From Mercenaria mercenaria (lineage: Eukaryota; Mollusca; Bivalvia; Venerida; Veneridae), in contig NC_069375.1 in NCBI RefSeq assembly GCF_021730395.1, positions 64,197,501 through 64,261,500 on the forward strand: a DNA stretch of 64,000 bases, in the 5' to 3' direction. Below the pieces are notes generated by a model. The model was not told the DNA's origin and made no database searches. It saw only the letters and a program-made list of their open reading frames with translations. Every line of letters starts with the position of its first letter. Within the stretch, counting starts at the first letter, position 1. Of this stretch, positions 48,044 through 58,506 are shown piece after piece. The position numbers and the translations under genes were made by a program.

Positions 48044-49912
48044 ATGGGTACATGTCTAGGAAAGCATAGGAAAAAGCGAAACACTGTATGCCCCTCTGGC
48101 ACAGAGGAAGATTTACGTCAAAACTCCATCAGACGTAAAGCACCAGAAGACATGATACAAGAACTTCAGGATGGTAAGTTATAATAATAATAATAATAAT
48201 AACAATAATAATAATATACAATTATTGACTTTTTCATAGGTTGATAAATCTTGATATTAACCTATGAAAAAGTCAATAATTGTTTTATCACATGAATAAA
48301 TGTAAAGTCAGTCTTGTTATTACAATTGTAACAAGGAATAAATTTAGACCAAATCAGGTTGATATTGGTTTTCCAAGCACCTACTTCGATCTATTTTTTT
48401 TTCGTGCTATTTATAACCCAAGATAAGTTGATATGATATGTACTCATTACTTTTTGAACCGTTTTCAGCCAATCAGAGAAACAATAGAATACAGTCATGT
48501 AATAATAATGATGATGATGATAATAATAATAATAATAATAATAACTGAAAATAAGTGAAAACAAAATATTAATAATAAATGAAAAAATATACTAATATTG
48601 AAATGAAAAGAAAATGTAATATTGATAATAACTCTTATATGATATGAGAAACCATAATAATAATGACACCAACATGACATAAAGTGTCATAGAAACTTAG
48701 ATCATACACCACCACTATAATTTGGGTCTCATTTAGCTGAATTTTTCAGTTTGTATGTCTGACTGAAAATAGTTTTCTTACATCGTAAATGACCCCCAGT
48801 TTTCTTTTAAGTTTCATTCAGCACTTACAATATTCCTCAAGAAAATGTAAGTTACAGACATTTAAAATAGGTCCTTGATGTGTGCTGCAGCCATTGGAAA
48901 CTTGTCAATTTTATATAGAATAAAGAAGAACGGCTTTTTAGTGTGTTGTAACCTTTACAAGTTAAATCTGTCCTTTTTTATTCTAAGAGGGGCGTTACTA
49001 TTTTCGTTGAGTTTGTCTTGGGTGGGGGTAAATGGAAGGTTGTTTCACAATATAATAGCTGTTTTCATTTGTCAAAAGGCTACATGTACAGGGTGGCAAC
49101 GCTCACACGAAACAATGTTTGCCAGAATCGGGCAAATTTCCCCATGTGCACATTGCCGAAAAGTCCCGTGGCTTCTGTATAAATTATAATGTATATAATT
49201 ATAATATAGCAGAGATCTACCGTGATGATGGTAGAAACTTTCGGTCCGTGGCTAAATCAAACCTTTTATGGAAAGCAAAGGAATTTCTGTTATTATCCTT
49301 TTCGAAGCTTTATACAAACAAATGAAAGTTGTATTTATTTTACAGCAAATGCCAGGGACTCTAAAGTAGCAACTGCTGGAGTATCATTCACAGTGGACTT
49401 CCGGGATGGGGATCCTACCAGGATGCCATCTAGACTGGCAGACAGACTTGATGGAGCCATCACACCTCCCGAGGACGGCAATGAGGTAGGATTGTAATAA
49501 TACAAAGGCAGGGCCATATCTTTTGTTCCTTTCTATTTTATTTCTTCTTCTTTTTTGGCCTTAAGAGGGTGGTGTTCCTTTTTTGTTTTGTTTACTTTGA
49601 ATCTTTCGAATCACATTTTCACATTTTTAATTGTGTCATACTCCAGTGCAACAAGAGGATGTGATGGGGGCAAGGGTACAGTTAATTTGGAAGAGTTGAA
49701 ATTAAACAAAAAAAAAAACAAAAAAAACTTATCGTACTGTAATGTTTTCTATATCCATTTCTGCAAAATATTTAGATTTAAATCTCATATCTTACAATTC
49801 TCAGGTAAAATACACATCTGAGGAAAGACAGCTGTTGGCAGAGCTTTTGCGAAATGATGCTTTGCGCGAAAGGAAAGAAAAGGCCGCAATGCGCTCTGGA
49901 GCTCAGCTTTAA
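48044..49912 (+). CDS. Small basic, probably N-acylated protein, copy 2 (three exons)
   Basis: Exons 48044-48173, 49346-49485 and 49805-49912 have the same lengths (130, 140, 108 nt), borders and phases as copy 1, and again give about 125 residues. MGTCLGKHRKKR is identical. Exon 2 differs at one residue (VSFTVDF against VAFTVDF). Exons 1 and 3 hold most of the roughly 15-16 differences, chiefly at the C-terminal tail (RSGAQL against RSGPRP). Both copies are intact, with no sign of decay. Exon 2 is the best conserved part, which suggests that the DFRDGDPTRMPSRLADRL segment is the functional core. Function unknown. Confidence 0.85.
48217..48500. mobile_element. Insertion in intron 1 of copy 2, with a foldback at its left end
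   Basis: About 285 bp lie between two AAT-repeat stretches and are missing from copy 1, where the AAT repeat is continuous. The left part, 48219-48282, is a near-perfect hairpin (CAATTATTGACTTTTTCATA and its inverse). The right end near 48498 is not clearly inverted. It could be a small transposon that landed in the microsatellite. Confidence 0.5.
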
Positions 49913-50588
49913 ACAGGTACACACATGAGGTTCAATAGCCGTAGTTCAGTCAAACAAGCTTTTTGATAAACTGCGATAATGCAGCTATGTTGCAAACAGT
50001 ACGGAGACTCCGAGAGAACGAACATTCTGATACACACTAATTAGGTAACATCAGTTCATTCTATATGATAACGCAACTATGCTGAAAAAGGAATACAACA
50101 AAAAGTACGGAAGCTCCGATGGGACAAGTGTATGGGTTGATGAGACAGCGTATTCCAAATAAGATATCGGTGTGAGATAATCATAATAAATGGTTACGTG
50201 ATACTAAATGTCATTTTTTTTTTGGTAAACAAATAGGTTGTAAAAAAATCATGGGTTAATAGTATTACCTAGGGCGGTAAGTTATTAGAATGATGTAAAA
50301 ACACAGCTAGGTATTTTCTATTTCACATGCAATTTGTACCGCGTGACTAACTCAGTAGAAAAAAATTCTTGCTATTTTACTTACTACACGAGTAGTTGTA
50401 TAAGTAAACGTAATCATTTAACACTTACAAACAAATGAAAATGCATGCACTTTCTTTAATTTGAGAGAAAAAGATATTAAGCCGGGTGCATGGCATTTAA
50501 AGTGAAAATTGTAAGTCTGTTTATAAATTGCAGAGATGTAATCTAGATAATTAAATTTAATCCTTGTTTTTTGGGGGGTTTTTTTCAG

Positions 50589-50700
50589 GGACACAGTGGG
50601 TCGTAAATCGATTTGGATGCTGAAATTGCGCATTGAATCTTTACGAAGCTTGCCTGTTGAAACTGATTATAATTCACTTTTACAAAATTAATTGATAAAA
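50589..50700 (+). other. 3' untranslated exon of copy 2 gene
   Basis: Follows a T-rich tract and CAG. It shares GTAAATCGATTTGGATGCTG with copy 1 and lies at the corresponding distance from the stop, after a TAAACAG/GTACA junction. The end is not defined. Confidence 0.5.
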
Positions 50701-50909
50701 TATAATTATATGAAAATTTATGTGTATAATTGGTGTTATTTTATATCCCAACTATTACTGTCATCGAAATTTGAAAAGTCAAGAAGAAATTTTTATTTGA
50801 ACATTTTGCATTTTTAGCTTTTTACAGAAAACACTCGTTATTTTCCGTATTTTTAATGTTAAAGGGAGGTGATAAGACATTACTTTTCATGTCTAACTTC
50901 AAAGGGGCC

Positions 50910-50950
50910 CACCCGCTTAGCTCAGTAGGTAGAGCGCAAACTCCAACGCA
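50910..50950 (+). repeat. Head fragment of tRNA-derived SINE (type 2)
   Basis: CACCCGCTTAGCTCAGTAGG and TAGAGCG match the head of the copies below, then the sequence departs (AAACTCCAACGCAGTGATCT). The departing part is found, inverted and diverged, at 53715-53753. Confidence 0.7.
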
Positions 50951-51220
50951 GTGATCTCCCTTGCCGCTTCCCTCATTGATCACTGCCAACACAATTTTTT
51001 TTAGCTAAAATTGAGCTAAACGGACGTTTTTATTTATATAATTATTTCGTTATATTTTCCCAGTGTTTTCGAAGTTTACCCTTCTTTCAGCACAGGCGAA
51101 TGTTCCATAATAAAAAAATAACGATTGTAAAATTTATTTACTTATATTCACAGAATAATTTCTATCCCCGACACCGGTTCGAAAGTAAACAAACATGTCT
51201 AACTCGAAGTTAATCTTTAA

Positions 51221-51484
51221 CGCCGTTTTTTAACAGTATTTCAGTCATGTAACGGCGCGCAGTTCACCTAACCAGTGTTCCTGGATTCTGTACCAGTACA
51301 AACCTGTTCTCCGCAAGTAACTGCCAACTTCCCCACATGAACCAGAGGTGGAGGACTAATGATTTCAGACACAATGTCGTTTATTAAATAGTCACGGAGA
51401 ACATACGCCCCGCCAGAGGATCGACCTCACGACCCCGCGATCCGTAGACCAACGCTCTTACCTACTGAGCTAAGTGGGCGGGCT
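51221..51484 (-). repeat. tRNA-derived SINE (type 2), reverse orientation
   Basis: On the minus strand the head CCGCCCACTTAGCTCAGTAG, GTAAGAGCGTTGGTCTACGG and ATCGCGGGGTCGTGAGGTCG is followed by the body with TGTTTGTACTGGTACAGAAT-like sequence and GCCGTTACATGACTG. The CTACGGAT stretch corresponds to an ACG anticodon loop, so an Arg-type tRNA ancestor is likely. Confidence 0.85.
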
Positions 51485-51924
51485 CAACCACTCAATTGTC
51501 AGTGGTGATTTTGCTGTGTTATTTGCCCATCCAGAGGCGTTGTTGAATATTTCCAAAGGACAGGAACTTTTAACCAGCTGCAGTTTTATTCACCGAGTTG
51601 CAACATTAGTTATAGATGACTGCCATATTGTTGAAACTTGGTAAGTTTGATAAAATGCAAGCATTGGTATTGGAATTATTTTTGCTTAAATTTTGTTTAT
51701 ACTCTTTCGTCAGTAATGTCTAATGGTTCATCACTGTGGTAGTGCTTGGCTTTAAATATGCCAAACATTTCAATTATAAACTGGAAGACTTTGTAAGAAC
51801 TTATTTGCTGTTTTGTATATAGATAAACGTCTCACTCAACACCTATGGTTATAATAAATGTAGACGAGCCCTTGCCCTGGCCAAGGGATAAAGATTCCGG
51901 ATATCATACTCAAAGTTCCTTGTT

Positions 51925-51965
51925 TGTAAGGCAAGCACTCTACCAACTGAGCTACCCGGGCAGAA
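51925..51965 (-). repeat. tRNA-like head of another SINE
   Basis: The minus strand reads GCCCGGGTAGCTCAGTTGGT and AGAGTGCTTGCCTTACAAAC, a tRNA D-arm and anticodon stretch. There is no intact B box or acceptor stem, so it is not called as a tRNA gene. Confidence 0.5.
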
Positions 51966-52127
51966 TAGTTTATCAATTAAAGTAATGAAATAAGCAGTAT
52001 TTGCAACTACTTTGAGTCTGAACGAGGTTTATCATATACATGTATATGGTTGCGTATAAGGTCTTACATTTGTCATCTTGACAACAGCTTTCAATCCAAA
52101 AAGCAACATACACTAGCTTGACTGGTA

Positions 52128-52195
52128 TCTGCCCATATAGCGCAGTTGTTTGAGCAAAAAGACTAGGGTACCAAGTTCGATCCCTGGACGTGTTA
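52128..52195 (+). repeat. tRNA-like head of another SINE
   Basis: GCCCATATAGCGCAGTTGTT ... AAGTTCGATCCCTGGACGTG has A- and B-box-like words at tRNA spacing, but the ends do not pair as an acceptor stem. Most likely a SINE head. Confidence 0.45.
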
Positions 52196-52227
52196 AAATT
52201 TTTCCTTGATGATTTGATATATAGAGG

Positions 52228-52655
52228 ATAATTGTTGGTTTCGGTGTAATATCACGTTATAATTTCACCGAGTGGGCACCAAAAGTGATATTTTCACGAG
52301 TGGCGCAGCCACGAGTGAAAATAACAACTTTTGGTGTTCACGAGTGAAATTACCATGATATTACATCGATACCAACAATTTTTCTGTTTATTTTATGTCT
52401 AAAACTCTACTTTTGTTGTGTTTATTTCAATAAAATGTCGAGATTTGCGGGAAATTTTATCAGGAAGCATCGCAAAGATGACGTCATTTTAACGACGTCA
52501 TCGTCATATTGTTTCCGGCTTTCAGTACGCTCGGTAAACTTTTTGACGTTAATCCGGGTATCAGATTTGATAATTTTCACTGAGTGGCCAGTGAGTTTAT
52601 CAGGATATAATTCACCGTTATATTTCGATAAACCACCGGAAAACATAAAATAAAA
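52228..52655. mobile_element. Foldback element around GTTGGTATCGGTGTAATATCA-like arms
   Basis: 52228-52382 is one large hairpin: ATTGTTGGTTTCGGTGTAAT, TTCACC, CACCAAAAGTGATATTTTCA, CGAGTGGC are mirrored on the other side. A second, weaker palindromic stretch runs to about 52655 (CACTGAGTGGCCAGTGAG). The frames on both strands here read the palindrome. Confidence 0.65.
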
Positions 52656-52855
52656 GAGTGTAACAATAGATTGAAATTCACTGTATCACGATACATTAGT
52701 CTGATGGTATGCATATCGTATCATATGCCTGTTTCACATTACAGTGAAAAGAAGAATCAATGAATGAAAACGTTCATAAAATCAGTGTTAAAGATAGCAA
52801 CTAAACATAAGTTCCATTTATTTAAAGCAAAATTTCAAGTACTTTCCAAGTGTAG

Positions 52856-53135
52856 CCCACCCGCTTAGCTCAGTAGGTAGAGCGTTGGTCTACGGATCGC
52901 GGGGTCTTGAGTTCGATCTAAGGCGTATGTTCTCCGTGACTGTTTGATAAAGGACATTGTGTCTGAAATCATAAGTCCTCCACCTCTGATTCATGTGGGA
53001 AGTTGGCAGTTACTTGCGGAGAACAGGTTTGTACTGGTACAGAATCCAGGAACACTGGTTAGGTTAACTGCGCGCCGTTACATGACTGAAATACTGTTGA
53101 AAAACAGCGTTAAACCCAAAACAAACAAACAAACT
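52856..53135 (+). repeat. tRNA-derived SINE (type 2)
   Basis: A nearly complete copy: CCCACCCGCTTAGCTCAGTA, GTTGGTCTACGGATCGCGGG, body with CCACCTCTGATTCATGTGGG, GGTTTGTACTGGTACAGAAT and a tail AACCCAAAACAAACAAAC. This is the reference for the other copies. Confidence 0.85.
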
Positions 53136-53640
53136 TTCCAAGGGTAGAAATATTGATCTTTTTTTTTTCATATTGTTTTATGAATGCTTACTTATGAGAC
53201 TTGGTACATGTGTATCGCGATACGTACCATCTTGGTGCATCTGTATCCCTATATTTATTGTATCGTGAGACTAACTTATCGTTACACCAATAATTTGATC
53301 TCGGACATTGGGTCAAAAGGTCATTCATCTTAACACTGATTCAAGTGTGGTAGTTGCCAGTTACTAGCAGAGAAATGGGTCAGTACTGGTAAAACCCCTG
53401 GAACATTGGTTAGGCTAAATGGCCGTCGGTATAAAGCTGATCGAAATATTGCTTGACACGGGCATAAAACACAACAAAGTTTGACAGGACTTCGTGTTTT
53501 GAGAAAACTGCATTCTATGCTAGGAAATAAACAAAAACAAATAAAACACATGTATAAAAATTTACTTATAAGTCATTTTTTATAATTCAAATTGACAGTT
53601 TAAAGTATGCATATAATGGTGTATATTCATTGAAATTTAA
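53136..53640. other. Sequence with a decayed SINE body
   Basis: Around 53300-53480 GGTCATTCATCTTAACACTG, GGTAGTTGCCAGTTACTAGC, GGTTAGGCTAAATGGCCGTC and CATAAAACACAACAAA follow the type 2 body order at low identity. No gene. Confidence 0.45.
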
Positions 53641-53647
53641 TGATAAT

Positions 53648-54040
53648 GCTTTGCTCATATAGCTCAATTGGCAAGAGCAACCTAGGCCTACAGCAGACTC
53701 GCTATGGGGAGATTTGGGAGAGCGAAGCGGAAAGGGAGGTTACTGCGTTGGAGTTTGGGTAGAGCGTTGGTCTACGGATCGCGGGTTTGTGAGTTCGATC
53801 CTCGGGCAGGGCGTATGTTCTCCGTGACTATTTGATAAACGACATTATGTGTGAAATCGTAAGTCCTTCACCTCTGATTCATGTGGGGAAGTTGGCAGTT
53901 ACTTGCGAAGAACAGGTTTGTACTGGTACAGAATCCAGGCACACTGGTTACGTTAACTGCCCGCCGTTACATGACTGGAATACTGTTAAAAAACGGCGTT
54001 AAACCCAAAACAAACAAACTAACTAACTAACTTCAAAGGG
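53648..54040 (+). repeat. Composite SINE: tRNA-like start, then type 2 SINE
   Basis: It starts CTCATATAGCTCAATTGGCA (a separate tRNA-like head) and GGGAGAGCGAAGCGGAAAGG, then from 53757 gives a full type 2 sequence with GTTGGTCTACGGATCGCGGG and tail AACCCAAAACAAACAAAC. The 53715-53753 stretch is the inverse of 50945-50980, so copies have exchanged or captured flanking sequence. Confidence 0.75.
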
Positions 54041-54293
54041 GAGTAAACTAAACAATAGCATCGCTGATGATTTTTTTTTTAATTTCCCTCCCCTTGTTAT
54101 GATGTTATGTTGTGATAATAAAGACTGCTTACATGACATTTAATAATTTCACTAAACCGCATGATCTAGCACATGTTTAAAAAACACGGATGTTTGTCAG
54201 GTCAAAGTTAAAGGTAAAGGTATGTGAAGTCGACGAAGGTCCACACCTTGAATATACGGGACAACTTATTTCCAGTTGAGCGTATTTACCTAC

Positions 54294-54410
54294 CTCCCCT
54301 GGATCCAGCATAGAAGTCGTACAATATGAAGAAATCATCAGGCATCGAAAATTTATCATAGCATCCGGGATTAAAACTCGGATCGCCACCACTTAGTAAC
54401 TGCCCCAAAA
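54294..54410 (-). CDS. Lone internal exon of an unidentified gene
   Basis: A 117-nt phase 1-1 open exon lies between CTGACATTCAGAG and a GTAGGT donor on the minus strand. It reads LGQLLSGGDPSFNPGCYDKF, then SMPDDFFILYDFYAGSRG. The composition (Gly, Asp, Phe, Tyr, one Cys) and the clean splice sites look like real coding sequence. I do not recognise the family. It is divergent to the CCP gene that begins 294 bp away. A second donor 5 bp downstream is possible. Confidence 0.4.
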
Positions 54411-54703
54411 CTCTGAATGTCAGAATAAAATCACTTTTTTTTCGATTTTTTTCAAGTACCCGTTTTATTTATAATAACAAAAATATCAATAAAATTATTT
54501 ACAAGCATTCAAACATTTAGCATTTCAAAGAACACTTAACATAATAGTTTTAAAAGTGGCGCTATCACAAGTTACTTCCGGACACTTCCGGTTTACTAAT
54601 AAAAACCACTTCAATGTTATACCGGAATACAGGATGCGCACAATAAGGACATTAATGACACAATAACAGTCTCTATGCGACTTTGTGAACATAGAAAAAA
54701 AAC

Positions 54704-54779
54704 ATGACCTCTATAAAAGGAGTTCCATGCTTTCTGTTTCTGATGCTCGGAATTATATATAATGTGCACGCCAGTACAA
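54704..54779 (+). CDS. Signal-peptide exon of the CCP gene
   Basis: MTSIKGVPCFLFLMLGIIYN followed by VHAST: a hydrophobic core of about 12 residues and a VHA cleavage-like site, then a GTAAGT donor in phase 1, matching the phase of the next exon (AGG codon across the junction). The first in-frame ATG was chosen. A TATAAAAG word at 54712 lies inside the exon and is probably chance. Confidence 0.6.
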
Positions 54780-55312
54780 GTAAGTGACAAATTTTACCTG
54801 GGTAAAGATTAAATTAAGAAAAAGACGCAGAAAGATTAATTATTTACGTAATAATTTCCTTATACTTTGAACATGTAGCCACTTAATTTTTGTAAGTGAA
54901 GGGTTGTCATTAATGCTGGTAAATTTTAGGCGATTTTCCCTGTGTGTCCCACTGTGAATGAGGTGCAGTTTAATAAGCAATATAATAAGATTAACTTCGC
55001 GGCAAAGTTTATGTTTTTCCATGCACGAAATGCTTCCTTTCTCAGGGAGTTGCGCCATTCCAAGCGGGGTCCAGTACAGAAGATATTTTTATAGTCCTCA
55101 ATATGGCTCGAACATAAGCAGATATCCTGCAGGCAGACGAATAAATCATGGTACAAAAATAAGGGTCATCTGAAGAAGGGGTATACCACGATATAGCTTT
55201 AAGCAAAATGTCATGACGGTAGATGGGTCCCGGATCTGCCACATTGTAATGGTAGGGTGTGTGTATAAACCTTGCTAACGTTTTCTAATTGATTTACTTG
55301 AAACCTGGTCAG

Positions 55313-55438
55313 AATGTTTGTTTTATTTAATCGAATCTACAAATTATGACGTCACATGTGACCCAGGTTTAGCCGTTCCGCACCATCCCGGGTGTAAAGA
55401 AGGACGATGGATAGACATGAAGCCGCAGTGTGTTCCAA
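55313..55438 (+). CDS. Intact short CCP exon
   Basis: A 126-nt phase 1-1 exon after ACCTGGTCAG. It reads ECLFYLIESTNYDVTCDPGL, AVPHHPGCKEGRWIDMKPQC and VP: four Cys in CCP spacing with GRW before the fourth Cys, though the first loop is short. No damage seen. Confidence 0.6.
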
Positions 55439-55766
55439 GTAATGCATTACTTATTTAACTTTTTTTTGAAAAAAAAAAAAATGTACTCCAAATTGCATGT
55501 TTAGAATCAGAATACTTTGAATTAATGTACATTAATTAGTGTAATCGAAGTTTCCTATACTTACCGATAGAAATCCTGCAGCTACCAAACCAAAAATCTG
55601 CTTTATTTTTCTTCATGACAGCTAGCACAACTCATTCGGGATAACCATGATTTTAGCACTTAGCTCGTAAATCTAAAATTTTTTTAAACTAAAACTGCAT
55701 CATACCACATATATTTTGCTATATGTAAATGCATTGTAGTTTTGAAATGATCTGATTTCATTTTAG

Positions 55767-55989
55767 TAGAACAAAACTGCACAATACCGCGATCGGACGG
55801 TTTAAAACGGACCAAATACCGTCCGAAATCTGGTCCGAGCACCAGTAATAACCCCGCTGGGTCTGTGATCAACCATGGCATTACTATTATGGCTATTTGT
55901 AAGAAGGATAATAGGGAGATATGGTAACGGCCTGGACTTTAAGTGAATGTAAGAGGGGAAAATGGAAACCAAAATGCCAAGATGCAAAG
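55767..55989 (+). pseudogene. CCP exon with a frame change
   Basis: After TTTCATTTTAG the frame gives NCTIPRSDGLKRTKYRPK, NNPAGSVINHGITIMAICKK and then a TAA at 55936. A second frame gives ECKRGKWKPKCQDAK before GTAAAC. The two halves are the start and end of one CCP module, so one indel separates them. The start is paralogous to the exon at 55046 (YPAG...INHGTKI). Confidence 0.6.
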
Positions 55990-56052
55990 GTAAACAGTTA
56001 AATGTATGTATCATTCCTTCCTGGATGGCTTACCTTTCAGAGGTCAATACTA

Positions 56053-56312
56053 GCCCGCCCCGCTTAGCTCAATAGGAGAACGCGATCGAGGGATCTCGGG
56101 GTCGTGAGTTCGATCCTGGGCGATGCGTATGTTCTCCATGACAATTGATATAGATATTGTGTCAGAAATCATTCGTACTCCACCTCTGATTCAGTGGTGA
56201 ACAGGTTTGTACTGGTACAGAATCCAGGAACACGGGCCCAGGTTAAACTGCCCCCGTTACATAACTGAAAAACTGTCAAAAAAACGGCTTTAGACCCAAA
56301 AAAAAAAAACCA
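56053..56312 (+). repeat. tRNA-derived SINE (type 2), in a CCP gene intron
   Basis: CCCCGCTTAGCTCAATAGGA, CGATCGAGGGATCTCGGGGT, GGTTTGTACTGGTACAGAAT and an A-rich tail. It lacks several bases of the head relative to the copy at 52856 and is older or more error-laden. Confidence 0.75.
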
Positions 56313-56951
56313 CAAAAAAGAAAGTCAATACTTTGGGTTCTTAGGTCCGGATGTCCGTGGGGCGGAATGCCAATAGTTTTTGACTATTGTCGGCAAGCCA
56401 TTCAAGAAGTATTTTATTACATGACAACAGAAATAAATGTTCATATAATGTTCTTCAAGTCTAGAGTTTTGTTCAGCGGAATTAAATGTTGAACTATTGA
56501 CTGTCAATAACACAAATTATGGGCCGTGATTAAAATAAGAAGTGGTATAATGAAAATGACTGTTGACAATCGTACAGATTCTCCACAGTATGGACTCGGG
56601 TAGATGACTCTCATCTGACTTCACACCCCCAGAGTCAGACTCTGTCAGCGGTACTAGCCGCGAAGTAAGTTTTGTGTTCACGGTATAGCCCCGTAGAACT
56701 AAAAAGGACAAATTAACATCATGCAAGCAGCTGTAGTCAGATCTATCCGACGAAAACATTTTAATCACTTGCTGTTGTGCTCCCTGAAATTTTCCTTAAA
56801 AAGTCAGTCGGCTCAGTATTTTTCTCGTATTTGCATGCAGGTCTTTATAATTTGGATATTTCTCTGAATTAATAGACGAATGCTTGCTAATTAAAAAAAC
56901 TACTGGTATTACTTCAGAACAGAAAAGATTCGAGCACCACCGTCTTTTCAG

Positions 56952-57104
56952 CATGCCACCGCATCCGAAAGAATAACGCCTATATAACTTTTCCACACGG
57001 CACTAGTGTGACTTATACTGTGACGTCGGCAAGATGGCGACCGGAAGCGATACTGTTGTTTGTAAGGATGGAAAATGGTCTGATACGAAGCTTCCAGTGC
57101 GAAG
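56952..57104 (+). CDS. CCP-derived exon, open but with the core in another frame
   Basis: A 153-nt phase 1-1 exon after CGTCTTTTCAG. The open frame starts CHRIRKNNAYITFPHGTSVT and ends SFQCE, keeping the first and last Cys. The central CCP block, TGC-type DVGKMATGSDTVVCKDGKW, is in the +1 frame, so it seems that two opposite indels at about 57019 and 57096 leave the exon open while replacing the core. Confidence 0.5.
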
Positions 57105-57742
57105 GTATGAATGTGTAAAAGTATACATAAACATGATCAGAATTTGGACACTTTCATAGAAATAAATTTCATATCTGTGATTTTTGGTAAAAATTTAAAA
57201 TGTTATCACATCCAAACAACAAATTTACAACACTTTCAAAACCCTTTTATATCGTGTCGATGTTAAATTACATTACGAATTATGTATCTTTACACGTGGC
57301 TAGAATGATATATTACAATTCCGGCACATTAAAAAGTCTTTGGTACATGTTATTATTATATATTTACAAAACAAATGCCTTGACATATGAATTAATTTGT
57401 GATTACTTTCAATTATTTATCACAGAGGCGTGATATATTTACGTAATTTACAAACTATATGACATGTGATACAATTTACATTTATATAACAAATTCCGTG
57501 ACAAGTGATGTAATTAAATAAAACTTGTATTTATAAGAACATTTATATAACATGATCTGAGACAATAGATATAATTTACCATTACATTACAAATACCGTG
57601 ACAAGTGAAGTAATTTACACTTAAATTACAATTTCTGTGAAACGTACTGGAATTCAAAACACTGTGGCACGTGATGTAATTTACATTTACATTTCACGTC
57701 TCTGACACGTGATTCAATCATTTTACATCTTACATTACTCAG
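57105..57742. other. CCP gene intron with ATTTACATTT-type repeat
   Basis: From about 57430 to 57720 a loose repeat of GTGACAAGTGATGTAATTTACATTTA-like words, roughly 60 bp, recurs four or five times. Nothing coding. Confidence 0.45.
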
Positions 57743-57963
57743 TTGACCCTGACTTCAAGCCGATACCACGAATGTCCGTCGTCCGGTACCAGAGGGACAC
57801 GTTTTTCTCAAATGACTATCGAGAATGGACGTACTCTGTCAAAGATGTGTTTCCCTAGTACCTATGACGTCACGTGTAACGCAGGATTCCCGGGTTTAAA
57901 ATTGCAAAAACGTATAAAGTAGACATGGCAGATGGATTGGTGCAAAACCTGAATGTGTGAGAG
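57743..57963 (+). pseudogene. CCP exon with frame changes
   Basis: After TTACATTACTCAG the first frame reads VDPDFKPIPRMSVVRYQRDT and reaches a TAG near 57857. A second frame has STYDVTCNAGFPG, and a third HGRWIGAKPECVR before GTATAT. The length (221 nt) is not divisible by three. YDVTC matches the exon at 55313. Confidence 0.55.
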
Positions 57964-58506
57964 GTATATACAAAAATCTCTTATAAAATTGTTTCTGGAG
58001 AAAAAATCGTATTCAATTTATGTAAATATAGTGTCTCTTGTCGGTTGAATTAGCCCTTACCCTGCTATATTTCTATAATGAATGTGTCCATCCTTCAGTT
58101 TGGGCTGTACCATTGACTGTTAAAAGGGATGCTTACCAAACAGATACTGACTGAATGGCGAACAGTGCAGATCTTGATCAGTCAACACATCAAGATCTAC
58201 ACTGGTTGCAAAGGCAAAATCAGTCTTGTCTAGTATGATAAGGGTTAAATAGGCTTTATCTATTGAATTCTATGTGCCGTGTTTCTTTTATAAAACTATG
58301 AACTAAAGAATCTGCAGATTTACTTTCTTTTGTATTAGTTACGCAGGAAAACATTGTTAAATTAACGAATTGTAAACTACTGATTAAAGGCAGGTTACAT
58401 TGTATATAAGTTGGTATCTGTTAATAAAAAAAGAAACTTTTTGTTAGAATTGTGGACGCTTGTACGTTTCACAGTCGTAAGTTCAGCAGCAGTTTATATT
58501 CTTCAG
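57964..58506. other. CCP gene intron
   Basis: 58140-58215 (GGCGAACAGTGCAGATCTTG, ATCAAGATCTACACTGGTTG) is a decayed fragment of the venerid-type foldback repeat. No exon. Confidence 0.45.

Larger units (their letters stand above)
46946..50830. repeat. Segmental duplication, copy 2, gene-bearing part
   Basis: From 47090 the sequence follows 30565 onward (TTATTTGGTCATCAT, GGTTAACACCA, CACAATGAACTGTATTTTGA) through the promoter, three coding exons and 3' exon to about 50830. Together with the upstream part at 38.3-39.1 kb this shows one duplicated block split by later insertions. Confidence 0.85.

Noticed and set aside
52856-52925. Possible tRNA-Arg gene
   Set aside because: A and B boxes and an ACG anticodon-like loop are present, but the ends do not pair as an acceptor stem and a SINE body and A-rich tail follow.
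54710-54719. TATA-box-like CTATAAAAGG
   Set aside because: It lies inside the signal-peptide exon just after the ATG; probably chance.
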